In this document: piece by piece, positions 8,709 to 17,050 of the stretch
Layout: the number at the start of each line of letters is the position of its first letter
How positions within the stretch are numbered: the first letter of the stretch is position 1
DNA from: Sva-07 sp942492715
GTDB taxonomy: Bacteria; Actinomycetota; Acidimicrobiia; Acidimicrobiales; Ilumatobacteraceae
DNA length: 64,000 nt
Reading direction: 5' to 3'
Assembly (NCBI GenBank): GCA_942492715.1
Contig: CALOFW010000005.1
Span: 248,001 to 312,000 of the forward strand
Made by a program: the position numbers and the translations under genes
The notes under the pieces: generated by a model
Database searches by the model: none
What the model saw: the letters and a program-made list of their open reading frames with translations, nothing else
What the model was told of the DNA's origin: nothing

Positions 8709-9350
8709 TCACGACGGCTCTGTTGACACGCCGAGTTCGGATTCCAGCACCGCAAGCCGCGCCTCCAAGTCCGCCACGCGCTGTGCCAGCGATGGACCGA
8801 GGTCGGCGGGTTGAGCCGCCCGGCCGGGCGTCGCGTCATGTGCACTGGGCACGACATCGCCGAGCAGGTGCGCCCAACGATCCTGGCTCTGGCCCGAGGC
8901 CCGCCCGATGTTCACCGCGAACGGATCGACGCCCTCGGCGAGCCGAGCCAGCACCGCCTCGATGTCGTCGATCGACTCGAAACCGGTTCCCTGCGAGGTC
9001 GAGTAGCGCTCGGTGCGTGTCTTCAACTCACCAGCCGACTGCGGTCCTCTCAACATCATCACTGCCAGCAGTGCGAGCTGGTCGCGGTCGAGCCCGAGGG
9101 CATCATCGAGAATGTGGCGGTGCTTGTCGGTGCGGCCACTGCTGTTCATCCGTGCGAGCCCCTTCTGACGCACGAGCAGCATTGCGTCCATCACGGTCCG
9201 CTCGCTGTAGTCGACCACCGGTTCGCGGTTCGATTTCTGGTTGCACGCATTGACGAGCGCGTTCGTCGAGAGCGGATAGTGGTCAGGCGTTGTCGCCTGC
9301 TTCTCGATCAGGCAGCCCAGCACACGAAGTTCTTCGGCGGTGAGCTCCAT
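8709..9350 (-). CDS. YceH-family (DUF480) protein
   Basis: This is 213 residues from ATG 9350 (MELTAEELRVLGCLIEKQ). That opening and the later NACNQKSNREPVV and ERTVMDAM segments are characteristic of DUF480/YceH, a tandem winged-helix family of about 215 residues. GPQSAGELKTRTERY continues the second winged helix, and the tail ends in a short coiled coil (RVADLEARLAVLESEL). Function is unknown; YceH has been linked genetically to membrane and biofilm traits in enterobacteria. It is convergent with the repeat protein to its left and stands alone. Confidence 0.85.
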   Translation of the reverse strand: MELTAEELRVLGCLIEKQATTPDHYPLSTNALVNACNQKSNREPVVDYSERTVMDAMLLVRQKGLARMNSSGRTDKHRHILDDALGLDRDQLALLAVMMLRGPQSAGELKTRTERYSTSQGTGFESIDDIEAVLARLAEGVDPFAVNIGRASGQSQDRWAHLLGDVVPSAHDATPGRAAQPADLGPSLAQRVADLEARLAVLESELGVSTEPS

Positions 9351-9583
9351 CGCATCACCGTATCCCCGCCATCGGGCTCGTTCCGGGCCGTGCCAGGTCA
9401 CGACCGCGCGTCGTCGGCGATCTCGGGAACTTCGGGGGAGCTGACCGGGTGGGAGTCTGGGCGTCGTCCGGCGCACCCGCGCCGCGACGGTGCCGTTGCG
9501 CGGTGTTCAGATGTTGTTCGTCGCGGTACGCCTGGACGGAACCGGCGACGATGCGAGCGAGCGCGACTCGATTCGCCGAGCCG

Positions 9584-10813
9584 TCACGATGCGTCGAAGG
9601 CCTCGAGCAGGGGCAGCGACTGTCCGCTCACGTAGCGGATCAGGGCGCCGCCGCCGGTGCTGACGAACGTGATGTCGTCGAGGTCGACGAAGCGGCGGGC
9701 GCTGGCCACGGTGTCACCGCCGCCGATCGCGCTCACGCCGGGTGCGCTCGCGACGGCAGTCCACAGGCGACGGGTTCCGAGGTCCGCTCCGGGTTGTTCG
9801 TAGGCGCCGGCCGGCCCGTTGGCGAAGACCGTGCCGGCTGTGGCGATCGCGTCCTCGTACATCGTCATCGTCGCCTCGCCGATGTCGACGCAGAGCTCGT
9901 CCACCGGGAGGTCGTCGACCGCGAGCTCGCGCCGCCTTCCGCCGTCGAGCACCGCGACGTCGACCGGCAGTGCGATCCGCTCCCGGTGATCGGCGAGCAG
10001 CGCTCGGGCCTCGCCGATGTACCCGGCCAGGTTGTGGTCGTGGACGAACTGCTCCGTCGGCCCACCGAGCGCGACCCCGTCGGCCATCAGGAAGATCTCG
10101 CCGAGCACCCCGGCGGTGAGCACCCGGTCGGCCGTTCCGTCACCGAGCACTCGGCCCATCATCGAGAAGCCGTCGGACACCTTCAGACCACCGAGCAGGA
10201 ACACGGCCGGTCGCGCCGGGGCGTCGACGATGCTGGCGAGCCCGTCCAGCTCGGCGCTCAGCAGCAGCCCTGCGGCCGAGGGGAGCAGGCGCTGGAACGC
10301 GATCATCGACGGTGCGGCGCGATGCGCGGTGGCGAACGCGTCGTTGACATACAGGTCGAAGAGCGGCGCCAGGTTGCGGACGAGATACGTGTCCGCCATC
10401 TGCTCCGGTGTGAGCTCGACGTCGCGCTCGAACGTGGTGAGTTCCTCGCCGTAGATGCGGACGTTGTCGAGCAACAGGACCTCGCCGTCCACCAGGGCCT
10501 CGATGCGCCGCCGCGCTTCCGGGCCGGCGACGTCGTCGACCCACTGCACGGGCCGGCCGAGTTTCGCGGCGAGCTTGCCTGCGTGCTCCTCGGTCGGGAT
10601 CAGGTTGTGGTAGTCGAGCGCGTCGCCCTGGTGCGCCAGGATCACGACACGCGCCGACCGTTCGGCGAGATCACGGATCGTCGGGACCGACTTGTCGATC
10701 CGGGCGTCGTCGACGATGCGCTTGGTGTCCGGGTCGATCGGCGAGTTGATGTCGACCCGCACGAGCACCCGCTTTCCGGCGACGTCGAGATCGCCGCTCG
10801 ACGGGATGCTCAC
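9584..10813 (-). CDS. pgk: archaeal-type phosphoglycerate kinase
   Basis: This is 409 residues. The GTG start at 10813 overlaps the stop of the GAPDH gene as GTGA. It opens with VAGKRVLVRVDINSPIDPDT and contains LDNVRIYGEE and NDAFATAHRAAPS, the forms seen in archaeal phosphoglycerate kinases rather than the bacterial VRVDFNVP and DAFGTAHRAH forms. A nucleotide-binding segment (AIGGGDTVASARRFVD) and the late STGGGA loop (VSTGGGALIRYVSG) complete a full-length enzyme. It interconverts 1,3-bisphosphoglycerate and 3-phosphoglycerate. Its partner upstream is an archaeal-type GAPDH, so the pair forms a lower-glycolysis/gluconeogenesis module. Part of this gene is duplicated at 2956-3476. Confidence 0.85.
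   Translation of the reverse strand: MSIPSSGDLDVAGKRVLVRVDINSPIDPDTKRIVDDARIDKSVPTIRDLAERSARVVILAHQGDALDYHNLIPTEEHAGKLAAKLGRPVQWVDDVAGPEARRRIEALVDGEVLLLDNVRIYGEELTTFERDVELTPEQMADTYLVRNLAPLFDLYVNDAFATAHRAAPSMIAFQRLLPSAAGLLLSAELDGLASIVDAPARPAVFLLGGLKVSDGFSMMGRVLGDGTADRVLTAGVLGEIFLMADGVALGGPTEQFVHDHNLAGYIGEARALLADHRERIALPVDVAVLDGGRRRELAVDDLPVDELCVDIGEATMTMYEDAIATAGTVFANGPAGAYEQPGADLGTRRLWTAVASAPGVSAIGGGDTVASARRFVDLDDITFVSTGGGALIRYVSGQSLPLLEAFDAS
10273..10793. repeat. source copy of the 521-bp direct duplication
   Basis: These bases lie within pgk and are repeated in the same orientation at 2956-3476, with one mismatch that I can find. Because the copy is internal to an intact gene here and flanked by foreign fragments there, this is presumably the donor. 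Confidence 0.85.
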
Positions 10814-11829
10814 GTGATCTGCAGGTAGCCGTCGGTTGCCGCGACCGCCTCTGCACCCGTCGGCTGCATCTTCATCGCCGCCCGGATCGCGTCGATCGTC
10901 TCGGGAATCGTCACCGACTCCTGTGGGATGTTGATGGCGAAGACGATGTCGTCGCCCGACAGCCCCACCATCTCCTCCCACAGGCCGATCTCGTACATGT
11001 CGGCTCGCGGGTACTCCATGTATCGGGCCCACTGGAACAGCGAGGAGTTGGAGTTGAAGCCCTCGTCGATGCGCACGACCATGATCCGCGGGTAGGCCCG
11101 GAACGCCTCGATCGCCGCGGCGACCGACATCTTCTCCTTCGGGGTCACCGACACGGTGATGATGTGGCCGTGGGTCACCGGGGCGTGGATCAGCATCCCG
11201 GTCGCATCGATCTCGGGCATGATGTGCATCAGGTCGACGGCTTGATGGTTCGGGACGGGTTCGACCTGCAGGACGTTGGTGAGACCGCGGTGGGTGTCGC
11301 CCGGATCGGCGACACGGCGCACGATCGTGATGAACGTCTTGGTGACCCCGACCGCTCGATGGATGGCGTCCACGGAGCGGATCAGCCCGGTCGTGTTGCA
11401 CGACGTCAGCTTCAGGTAGTCGACGCCGAGCCCCTGCTCGTAGTTGACCGTGCCGTGGAAGAAGACGTCGGCGACCGACGACGACTCGCCGCCCTGGAAG
11501 ACGGCCTTCACACCGTGCTCGAGATACCGCTCCTTGTTCTTCGCTCCGATCCCACCGGGCGCCGAGTCGAGCATGACGTCGACCTCGCCGAGCAGATCGT
11601 CGAACGACCCGCTGACCGGAATGCCCGCGTCGCCGAGCACGCGCTCGGAACCGGGCACGGCAGCGAACAGCGGGAACGGCATCCCGCGCTCCTTGAGCGC
11701 TCGCACCGCGAGCGTCGGGGCGACGTCAGCGACGCCGACCAACTCCATGTCGTCCTGGGCGATCACTCCGGCGGCGAGACGATTGCCGATGACCCCGTAG
11801 CCGGCGACGCCGACCTTGACCTTGCTCAT
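10810..11829 (-). CDS. type II (archaeal-type) glyceraldehyde-3-phosphate dehydrogenase
   Basis: This is 339 residues from ATG 11829, preceded by AAGGAGAAGGAC. KVKVGVAGYGVIGNRLA is the NAD(P)-binding strand-helix; DSAPGGIGAKNKERY and VFQGGE follow, and LTSCNTTGLIRS holds the catalytic cysteine (Cys144). These motifs define the type II GAPDH family of archaea; bacterial type I enzymes have SCTTNC instead. Type II enzymes oxidise glyceraldehyde 3-phosphate with NADP or NAD, reversibly, to 1,3-bisphosphoglycerate. The next gene, overlapping by four bases, is the archaeal-type kinase for that product, implying translational coupling. The gene appears intact and full length. Lateral origin is inferred from family type, not from base composition, which matches the surroundings. 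Confidence 0.88.
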   Translation of the reverse strand: MSKVKVGVAGYGVIGNRLAAGVIAQDDMELVGVADVAPTLAVRALKERGMPFPLFAAVPGSERVLGDAGIPVSGSFDDLLGEVDVMLDSAPGGIGAKNKERYLEHGVKAVFQGGESSSVADVFFHGTVNYEQGLGVDYLKLTSCNTTGLIRSVDAIHRAVGVTKTFITIVRRVADPGDTHRGLTNVLQVEPVPNHQAVDLMHIMPEIDATGMLIHAPVTHGHIITVSVTPKEKMSVAAAIEAFRAYPRIMVVRIDEGFNSNSSLFQWARYMEYPRADMYEIGLWEEMVGLSGDDIVFAINIPQESVTIPETIDAIRAAMKMQPTGAEAVAATDGYLQIT

Positions 11830-11993
11830 GTCCTTCTCCTTCGCACGCGTCCGGCGTCGAGCACGGGATCTCCGGGCGCCACCGGTTGCCAGGTCCGACG
11901 CTACGGACGACGACGTCGCGGCGGAAGAGACGAAGTGCTCTGCAGGGTCGTGGTGGCCTCGGCGGGACACGTACGGAAGGGCCGGATCGCCTC

Positions 11994-12015
11994 AATGTAT
12001 CACTGGTGATACATT
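11994..12015. promoter_or_regulatory. palindromic operator of the toxin-antitoxin module
   Basis: AATGTATCAC and GTGATACATT are perfect 10-bp inverted arms separated by TG. The right arm ends one base before the antitoxin start codon at 12017. Phd/YefM antitoxins autoregulate by binding such palindromes over their own promoter. The position leaves no room for a ribosome site, which suggests a leaderless transcript. Confidence 0.75.
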
Positions 12016-12016
12016 G

Positions 12017-12259
12017 ATGGCCATGGCCGAGGTGTCGATCCGAGAGCTGCGGAACCATGGCGGTGAGGTCGTCGATCGCGTGGCCCGTGGCGAACGCGTC
12101 ACGGTGACCCGTCGGGGCAAGCAGGTCGCCGAACTCCGTCCCCTCCGCTCGAGTGCGGTGGCCACCGCCGAGCTGGTGCGTCGGCGCGCCCACCTTCCCC
12201 TGGTCGACCCCGCCGAGCTCCGCCGCGACCTCGATGCCGTGATCGACCCGTCGCTGTGA
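12017..12259 (+). CDS. Phd/YefM-family antitoxin
   Basis: This is 80 residues. The ATG at 12017 directly follows the palindromic operator; an ATG at 12023 in the same frame is an alternative. The N-terminal half (VSIRELRNHGGEVVDRVARG, then VTVTRRGKQVAELRPL) is the Phd/YefM DNA-binding fold. The C-terminal part (PAELRRDLDAVIDPSL) is the usual toxin-wrapping tail. The stop overlaps the GTG of the toxin gene. It should bind and inhibit the PIN toxin and repress the operon, with the complex repressing more strongly. Confidence 0.88.
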   Translation: MAMAEVSIRELRNHGGEVVDRVARGERVTVTRRGKQVAELRPLRSSAVATAELVRRRAHLPLVDPAELRRDLDAVIDPSL

Positions 12260-12678
12260 GCAGGTCCGGGGTTCTCGACACGAGCACGCTGATCCTGCTG
12301 GGACGGATCACTTCGGTCGACGCGCTGCCCGATGCCGCGTTCATCACTGCGGTGACCCTGGCCGAGCTCTCCGTCGGACCGCTCGTGGCCACGACCGACG
12401 GGGACCGTGTCGCACGCCAAGCCCATCTCCAAGCTGCCGAAGCCGACTTCGATCCCCTCCCCTTCGATGCTGCCGCCGCGAGAGCGTTCGGTGGCGTCGC
12501 GGCGTCGTTGCGGCGCAGCGGGCGCAAGACGACAGCGCGCGCCTACGACGCGATGATCGCTGCGACTGCGATCGCCGCCGAGCTCCCGGTGTACACCTGC
12601 AACGCAAGCGACTTCGCCGGAATCGACGGGCTGGAGGTCGTGGAGGTCCCTCACCCCGATCACCCGGCTTCGAGTTGA
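12256..12678 (+). CDS. VapC-type PIN-domain ribonuclease toxin
   Basis: This is 140 residues from a GTG overlapping the antitoxin stop (GTGA). The four PIN acidic residues are visible: Asp8 in GVLDTSTL, Glu38 in TLAELSVGP, Asp98 in RAYDAMIAATA and Asp119 in NASDFAGI. Size and motif spacing fit VapC toxins, magnesium-dependent RNases that cleave tRNA or rRNA and stop translation when free of antitoxin. The catalytic set is complete, so the module looks active. The RNA target cannot be predicted. Confidence 0.88.
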   Translation: MSRSGVLDTSTLILLGRITSVDALPDAAFITAVTLAELSVGPLVATTDGDRVARQAHLQAAEADFDPLPFDAAAARAFGGVAASLRRSGRKTTARAYDAMIAATAIAAELPVYTCNASDFAGIDGLEVVEVPHPDHPASS

Positions 12679-12709
12679 CCGCCTTCGTGCGTTGTGTTCC
12701 GATCGGCGC

Positions 12710-13321
12710 ATGAACCGGTCGGCTGGGATCGTGGGCGCAGTGGTTGCCTCGATCGCCGGGTTCGTCGTCGTCTCGATGCTGCGCACGAGCGCGAACAGCA
12801 ACCGCATCGTCCAGGACAGCATCGTGATGCTCGGCGACAGCATCACCGCAGAGGCCGACTGGGGACGCCTGCTGCCGGATCAGCCACTCGTCAACGAAGG
12901 CCATCCGGGTTTCACGACAGAACAACTCATCGCGGTGGCCGAGCGGGTCGCTGCCGCCGACCCGGCGGTGGTCGTCGTGCTGACGGGCACCAACGACATC
13001 CGTGACGGACATCCGCCGTCGTGGACACGGGCACACCTCGACGAGCTGATCGACCGGCTGGAGCGTGGGTCGGAAACGACGATCATCCTCCAGACGATCC
13101 TTCCGCGCGCCGACGCTCCCACTGCGGTGCAGCGAGCCAACGTCGAGATCCGCGACCTCGCCGCGACCAGGGGGCTCCGTCTGCTCGACCTGTACGGACC
13201 GTTCGACGATGGCACCGGCGCGTTGCGCGGTCGCGAGACGTACGACGGCCTCCATCTCACGGTCGAGGGATACGAGCGTTGGGCGAACGAACTCCGGCCG
13301 GTCCTCCGAGATCTGAACTGA
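12710..13321 (+). CDS. SGNH/GDSL hydrolase with N-terminal membrane segment
   Basis: This is 203 residues from ATG 12710. A hydrophobic segment (GIVGAVVASIAGFVVVSML, residues 6-24) acts as signal or anchor. Block I is MLGDSITAEADWG (Ser44), block III is TGTNDIRDG, and block V is YDGLHLTVEGY, giving the Ser-Asp-His catalytic set. Such enzymes are esterases or acyl-hydrolases acting on lipid, peptidoglycan or glycan acyl groups, here on the outer face of the membrane. No neighbour indicates the substrate. Confidence 0.82.
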   Translation: MNRSAGIVGAVVASIAGFVVVSMLRTSANSNRIVQDSIVMLGDSITAEADWGRLLPDQPLVNEGHPGFTTEQLIAVAERVAAADPAVVVVLTGTNDIRDGHPPSWTRAHLDELIDRLERGSETTIILQTILPRADAPTAVQRANVEIRDLAATRGLRLLDLYGPFDDGTGALRGRETYDGLHLTVEGYERWANELRPVLRDLN

Positions 13322-13459
13322 GTCCGCCGCAGACGGCCCATCTTCGCGGCAGGGTTCTGTGTCGAGCCGCCGACATCCAGGGTGTGGAACGCCGGGGTTC
13401 AGGTGTCGATGTGCTGAAGGCCCCTGTCGCCGATGCTCCGGGCGCGGTTGCCTCGTGTC

Positions 13460-14260
13460 ATGAGGGGCGATCGTCGGACCTGGTCGCTGAAACGGCAGTT
13501 GGTCACGTTCGGCGTGCTCGCGTACGCGCTGTCGTGGGCGTGGTGGATTCCGATGGCCGTGCGCGGCGACGTGTCGCGCACCGGCCAGGGCTGGCCGACG
13601 CACCTGATCGGGCTCACCGGGCCCGCCATCGCCGCCGTCATCACGGCAGGGTTGTGCGGCGGCTGGCGCGATGTGGTCACGCTGCTGCGCCGGTGCCTGT
13701 TGTGGCGCGTGCCGATGATTGCGTGGGTGGCCGTGGCAGCGGCGGTCCTGCTCGCGTTGCTCGCGATGCTCGTCGCCGACGATCCGTCTGCGTCGTTGTC
13801 GTATTCGGGGGCGCCGGAACTGGGGATCCTGACGGTGCTCTTCGTGCTCCTGATCAACGGCTTCGGGGAGGAGTTGGGGTGGAGAGGGTTCATGGTCACG
13901 CGCCTGCGCACCGAACGGTCGTTGCGCGACACCTCGGTGATCGTCTGGATCGTGTGGGGGTGCTGGCATCTCCCACTGTTCTGGATCGTTGCCAACTTCC
14001 GCGACTTCGGCGTGGCCGGCACCGTCGGGTGGGCCGTCGGCCTGTTCTTCGGTTCGGTCTTCCTGGCGTGGTTGATCGGCGCCGCCGAAGGGTCCGTGCT
14101 GATCGTGGCGCTCTGGCACACCGCCTACAACTTCGCCACCGCGACCGAGGCCGGCGCAGGCGGTGTCGCCGCGGTCGCGACCATGGCGGTGGTGCTGGCG
14201 ACGGTGTGGATCATGCGGTCCGGCGTCGATGGGCCAACGGCGACTGCGCCGCGGAGCTGA
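13460..14260 (+). CDS. CPBP-family intramembrane metalloprotease
   Basis: This is 266 residues from ATG 13460; an ATG at 13433 is in frame and cannot be excluded since neither has a clear ribosome site. About seven membrane segments are visible. The CPBP motifs are intact: NGFGEELGWRGFMVTRL (EExxxR), WGCWHLPLFW and ALWHTAYNF. Such proteins are Rce1-like membrane endopeptidases; in bacteria they process lipoproteins or peptides or confer self-immunity. The gene stands alone between a hydrolase and a convergent YdeI-like gene. Confidence 0.85.
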   Translation: MRGDRRTWSLKRQLVTFGVLAYALSWAWWIPMAVRGDVSRTGQGWPTHLIGLTGPAIAAVITAGLCGGWRDVVTLLRRCLLWRVPMIAWVAVAAAVLLALLAMLVADDPSASLSYSGAPELGILTVLFVLLINGFGEELGWRGFMVTRLRTERSLRDTSVIVWIVWGCWHLPLFWIVANFRDFGVAGTVGWAVGLFFGSVFLAWLIGAAEGSVLIVALWHTAYNFATATEAGAGGVAAVATMAVVLATVWIMRSGVDGPTATAPRS

Positions 14261-14276
14261 GCGCTCTCGGGTCGGT

Positions 14277-14891
14277 TCAGCCCTGGGCCCGCTCGCCGTT
14301 CGCAGCCTTGGCCACGATCGTGTCGATCCTGCGCTCTCTGGTGTCTCGCTTGACGGCACTGATCACCCACCAGAGCATCGCCTTGCGAGCACTCGGAGGG
14401 AAGCCGTCCCACGCGACCCGGGCCGTTCGGTTGGCATCGAGCGCAGCGGAGAGGTCGTCGGGCTCCACGAGGTCCTCCACCGGATCGAGGATCGTCCACC
14501 AGCCGTTGCCTCTCGCGATGTCGACGGCGCGACGGCCGGCATCGGTCATCGATCCGGCTGCCTCCATGTCCGCCACTCGTTGTCGGTTCAGCCGAGTCCA
14601 GGTGCTCTTCGGTTTGCGGGGTGTGAGGAGCTGCAATCCCCTGTCGTCGTCGAGGCGGCCCGCAGTCGAGTCGATCCAACCGAAGCAGATCGCCTCTTCG
14701 ACCACGTCGGGGTACGGGCATCTCGGTCTGCCGGTGGCCGATCTCCAGGAGCACAGCCAGACGCCGGGTGCCGAATCGTGATTCGCCTCGAGCCAGGCGC
14801 GCCACTGCGCTCGGGACTCGGCATGGTAGATCGGGTAGTCGAACTTCCACGTCGCCGGGTGAGCGGACGACGACGCCGGGACCGCACTCAT
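14277..14891 (-). CDS. YdeI/OmpD-associated family protein
   Basis: This is 204 residues from ATG 14891. It has the family pattern of an acid- and Trp-rich first half (AQWRAWLEANHD, VEEAICFGWIDSTAG, LLTPRKPKSTWTRLN) and a C-terminal helical segment with DALS-like spacing, ending in DGFPPSARKAMLWWVISAVKRDTRERRI. This matches the bacteriocin-protection YdeI/OmpD-associated family of about 190-200 residues. The molecular function is unsettled. It is convergent with the CPBP gene, 16 bases away. Confidence 0.82.
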   Translation of the reverse strand: MSAVPASSSAHPATWKFDYPIYHAESRAQWRAWLEANHDSAPGVWLCSWRSATGRPRCPYPDVVEEAICFGWIDSTAGRLDDDRGLQLLTPRKPKSTWTRLNRQRVADMEAAGSMTDAGRRAVDIARGNGWWTILDPVEDLVEPDDLSAALDANRTARVAWDGFPPSARKAMLWWVISAVKRDTRERRIDTIVAKAANGERAQG

Positions 14892-15024
14892 CGCCCACAA
14901 GCGTACGCTGCCACGGCTCGGCACGTCTTGCGAATGGGTCGGCTCTCCACCCTTCACTCGAACGAGTGCCGGCCCGACGTCATCACGACGCGCGACGAAC
15001 CGAATCGCCGTCCGACCGGGCTCG

Positions 15025-16284
15025 TCAGCTCGCCATGGCCGGTTCGATCGCCGCCACCGCATCGAGTGCGGCGTTGCGTGCGAGCATGCGCCAGCCGTAG
15101 AGGGCGGCGAGCAGCGCTGCGGCACCACCGATGAACAGCGAGGCACGGGGGCTGACGTGCTCGGCGACCCACCCGGCGATCGGCCCACCGATCGGCGTCG
15201 AGCCGAGGAGCGCCATCGAGAACAGCGCCATGACCCGACCCCGGAACTGCGCATCGGAGTTGAGCTGCAAGGTCGCGTTCGACAGCGAGATCGTGCCCAC
15301 GCTCGCCGCGCCGACGAAGGGGAGCACGACGTAGGCCGCCACGAGGGTCGGCATCGCGGCGAGGGCACACACCAGCAGCCCGAAGGCGGCCGCAACCATC
15401 ACGAAACGACGCGGCGTGGCCGTGCCTGACGAGGCGACGAAGAGACCACCGATGACGGCTCCCGCACCCATCAGCGACGTCATCACGGCCAGGCCGCTCG
15501 CGCCCGCCCCGAACGTGAACTCCGCGAACAGTGGCAGGGTGGTCGAGAACTCGTAGGTCAGCGTGCCGATGACGACGAGCATCACGAGCGTGGTTCGCAG
15601 CGTCGTCGTGTTCCACGCATAGTGGAATCCGTCGCGAAGCTGGCGCGGGGCCCGAGCGCTGCGCGCGGAGGGGTGGAGTTCGTCGGTTCGGATCAGCACC
15701 AGGGCGATCACGACAGCGAGGTACGACACGGCATTGACGACGAAGCACTGGCCGATCCCCACGGTGGCGATCAGGACGCCACCGATCGCCGGGCCGATCG
15801 CCCGAGCTGCGTTCACGACCACACTGTTGAGCGTGACGGCGTTGCTGACGTCTGCGGCGCCGACCATCTCCATGACGAACGTCTGCCGACTGGGGTTGTC
15901 GACGGCGGTGACGGCCCCGAAGCCGGCCGCGATCGCGTAGACCATCCACAGCTCGACCGTTCCGGTGATCGTCACGATGCCGAGCGTGAGTGCGAGCAGC
16001 CCGGCGATCGACTGGGTCGCCATGATGAGCCGGCGCTTGTCGTAGCGGTCGGCGATCATGCCACCGAACGGCGCGAGCAGCAGCGTGGGCAGGAACTGCA
16101 TCGCCATCACGGTCCCGAGCGCCGTGCCACTCCCCGTCAGCTGGAGCACGAGCCACGACTGGGCGATCAGCTGCATCCAGGTGCCGCTGAACGACACGGC
16201 CTGGCTCGCGAAGTAGAGGCGGTAGTTGCGGAAGCGGAGTGCGGAAAAGGTGCGGGCGCTGATCGCCGAGACTCTCGCGTTCAC
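15025..16284 (-). CDS. MFS exporter (ENTS/MFS_3-like)
   Basis: This is 419 residues from a GTG at 16284 overlapping the MarR stop (GTGA). Twelve hydrophobic segments are evident, with the loop motif ADRYDKRRLI between helices 2 and 3 and the helix-4/5 sequence DNPSRQTFVMEMVG typical of enterobactin-exporter-like MFS_3 proteins. These efflux siderophores or drugs. Coupling to a MarR regulator in one transcript argues for an inducible efflux system. The gene is complete. Confidence 0.85.
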   Translation of the reverse strand: MNARVSAISARTFSALRFRNYRLYFASQAVSFSGTWMQLIAQSWLVLQLTGSGTALGTVMAMQFLPTLLLAPFGGMIADRYDKRRLIMATQSIAGLLALTLGIVTITGTVELWMVYAIAAGFGAVTAVDNPSRQTFVMEMVGAADVSNAVTLNSVVVNAARAIGPAIGGVLIATVGIGQCFVVNAVSYLAVVIALVLIRTDELHPSARSARAPRQLRDGFHYAWNTTTLRTTLVMLVVIGTLTYEFSTTLPLFAEFTFGAGASGLAVMTSLMGAGAVIGGLFVASSGTATPRRFVMVAAAFGLLVCALAAMPTLVAAYVVLPFVGAASVGTISLSNATLQLNSDAQFRGRVMALFSMALLGSTPIGGPIAGWVAEHVSPRASLFIGGAAALLAALYGWRMLARNAALDAVAAIEPAMAS

Positions 16285-16733
16285 TCCCCGACCTCGAGCA
16301 ACCGTTCGAGGACGGGCAGCATCGCGGCAATCGCATCCACGTCGTCGGCCCCCAGATCGGCGAGCTGCGACGCCAACCAGGTCCGGCCCGCCGTACGTAC
16401 CTCGTCGAGGTAGTCCGCGCCTGCCGCGGTGACCGTGATGAACGCACACCGACGATCGTCGGGGTCTGGTTCACGAGCCAGGAACTCGGCCTGTTCGAGT
16501 GCTGCGACGATCTTGCTCACCGAGGGCGGCTTGACATGTTCGCTCTCCGCGATCTGGCCGATGGTGAGCCGCCCGTTGCGACTGACGGTGGCGAGCACGG
16601 CGAGTTGGGACGGGGTGATCCGGTCGACCGAACTGGTTCGGATCTTGCGGGCGAGGCGCAGCAGGACCAACCGGAGCCGATCGACGTCGATCGGCGTGTC
16701 GGTTCCGGCGGATGGGGATTCGAGGGCGCTCAC
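16281..16733 (-). CDS. MarR-family transcriptional regulator
   Basis: This is 150 residues from ATG 16733. The winged helix reads ITPSQLAVLATVSRNG, then TIGQIAESEHVKPPSVSKIV and the wing REPDPDDRRCAFITVTAAG, whose DRR is the MarR wing signature. Flanking helices form the dimer interface. It heads a two-gene operon with an MFS exporter, and an inverted repeat lies just upstream of its start. It most likely represses both genes until a ligand, probably an exporter substrate, releases it. Confidence 0.88.
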   Translation of the reverse strand: MSALESPSAGTDTPIDVDRLRLVLLRLARKIRTSSVDRITPSQLAVLATVSRNGRLTIGQIAESEHVKPPSVSKIVAALEQAEFLAREPDPDDRRCAFITVTAAGADYLDEVRTAGRTWLASQLADLGADDVDAIAAMLPVLERLLEVGE

Positions 16734-16749
16734 CGATCGTTAGCGTACC

Positions 16750-16770
16750 ACATAGTTTCCAACGCTATGT
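16750..16770. promoter_or_regulatory. candidate MarR operator
   Basis: ACATAG and CTATGT are exact 6-bp inverted arms around a 9-base centre, 17 bases upstream of the MarR start codon. Position and size fit a MarR dimer site overlapping the promoter of the regulator-exporter operon. No second copy was seen. Confidence 0.5.
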
Positions 16771-17050
16771 ATTGCGGCCTCGCGTGCGATGTCGGGTGCA
16801 ACTGCGTCGCGCGGTGATCTGCTCGCTGCGATCACCGTCGCGTTCGACCCCACCCGCCGCGCCTTCGGCACGCGAGAATGACCGCCGTGCTCGATGCTTC
16901 CCCCGATTCATCCCGCGTCGAGCGGCTGTGAACATGCTGCGAGACCTTCGACATCACATCGCCGGCCTGATCGGGTGAAGGTCATGGGTCCGTCATGAAG
17001 CGCCTCGACCGCAGGTTCGCCGACATCCTCAACGGTTCGACCTCTTGAAG
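16771..17050. other. intergenic region without recognised gene
   Basis: This divergent gap between the marR-like gene and the PfkB gene holds promoters for both directions. Short open frames here are arginine-rich, lack ribosome sites and resemble nothing I know. Confidence 0.5.
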
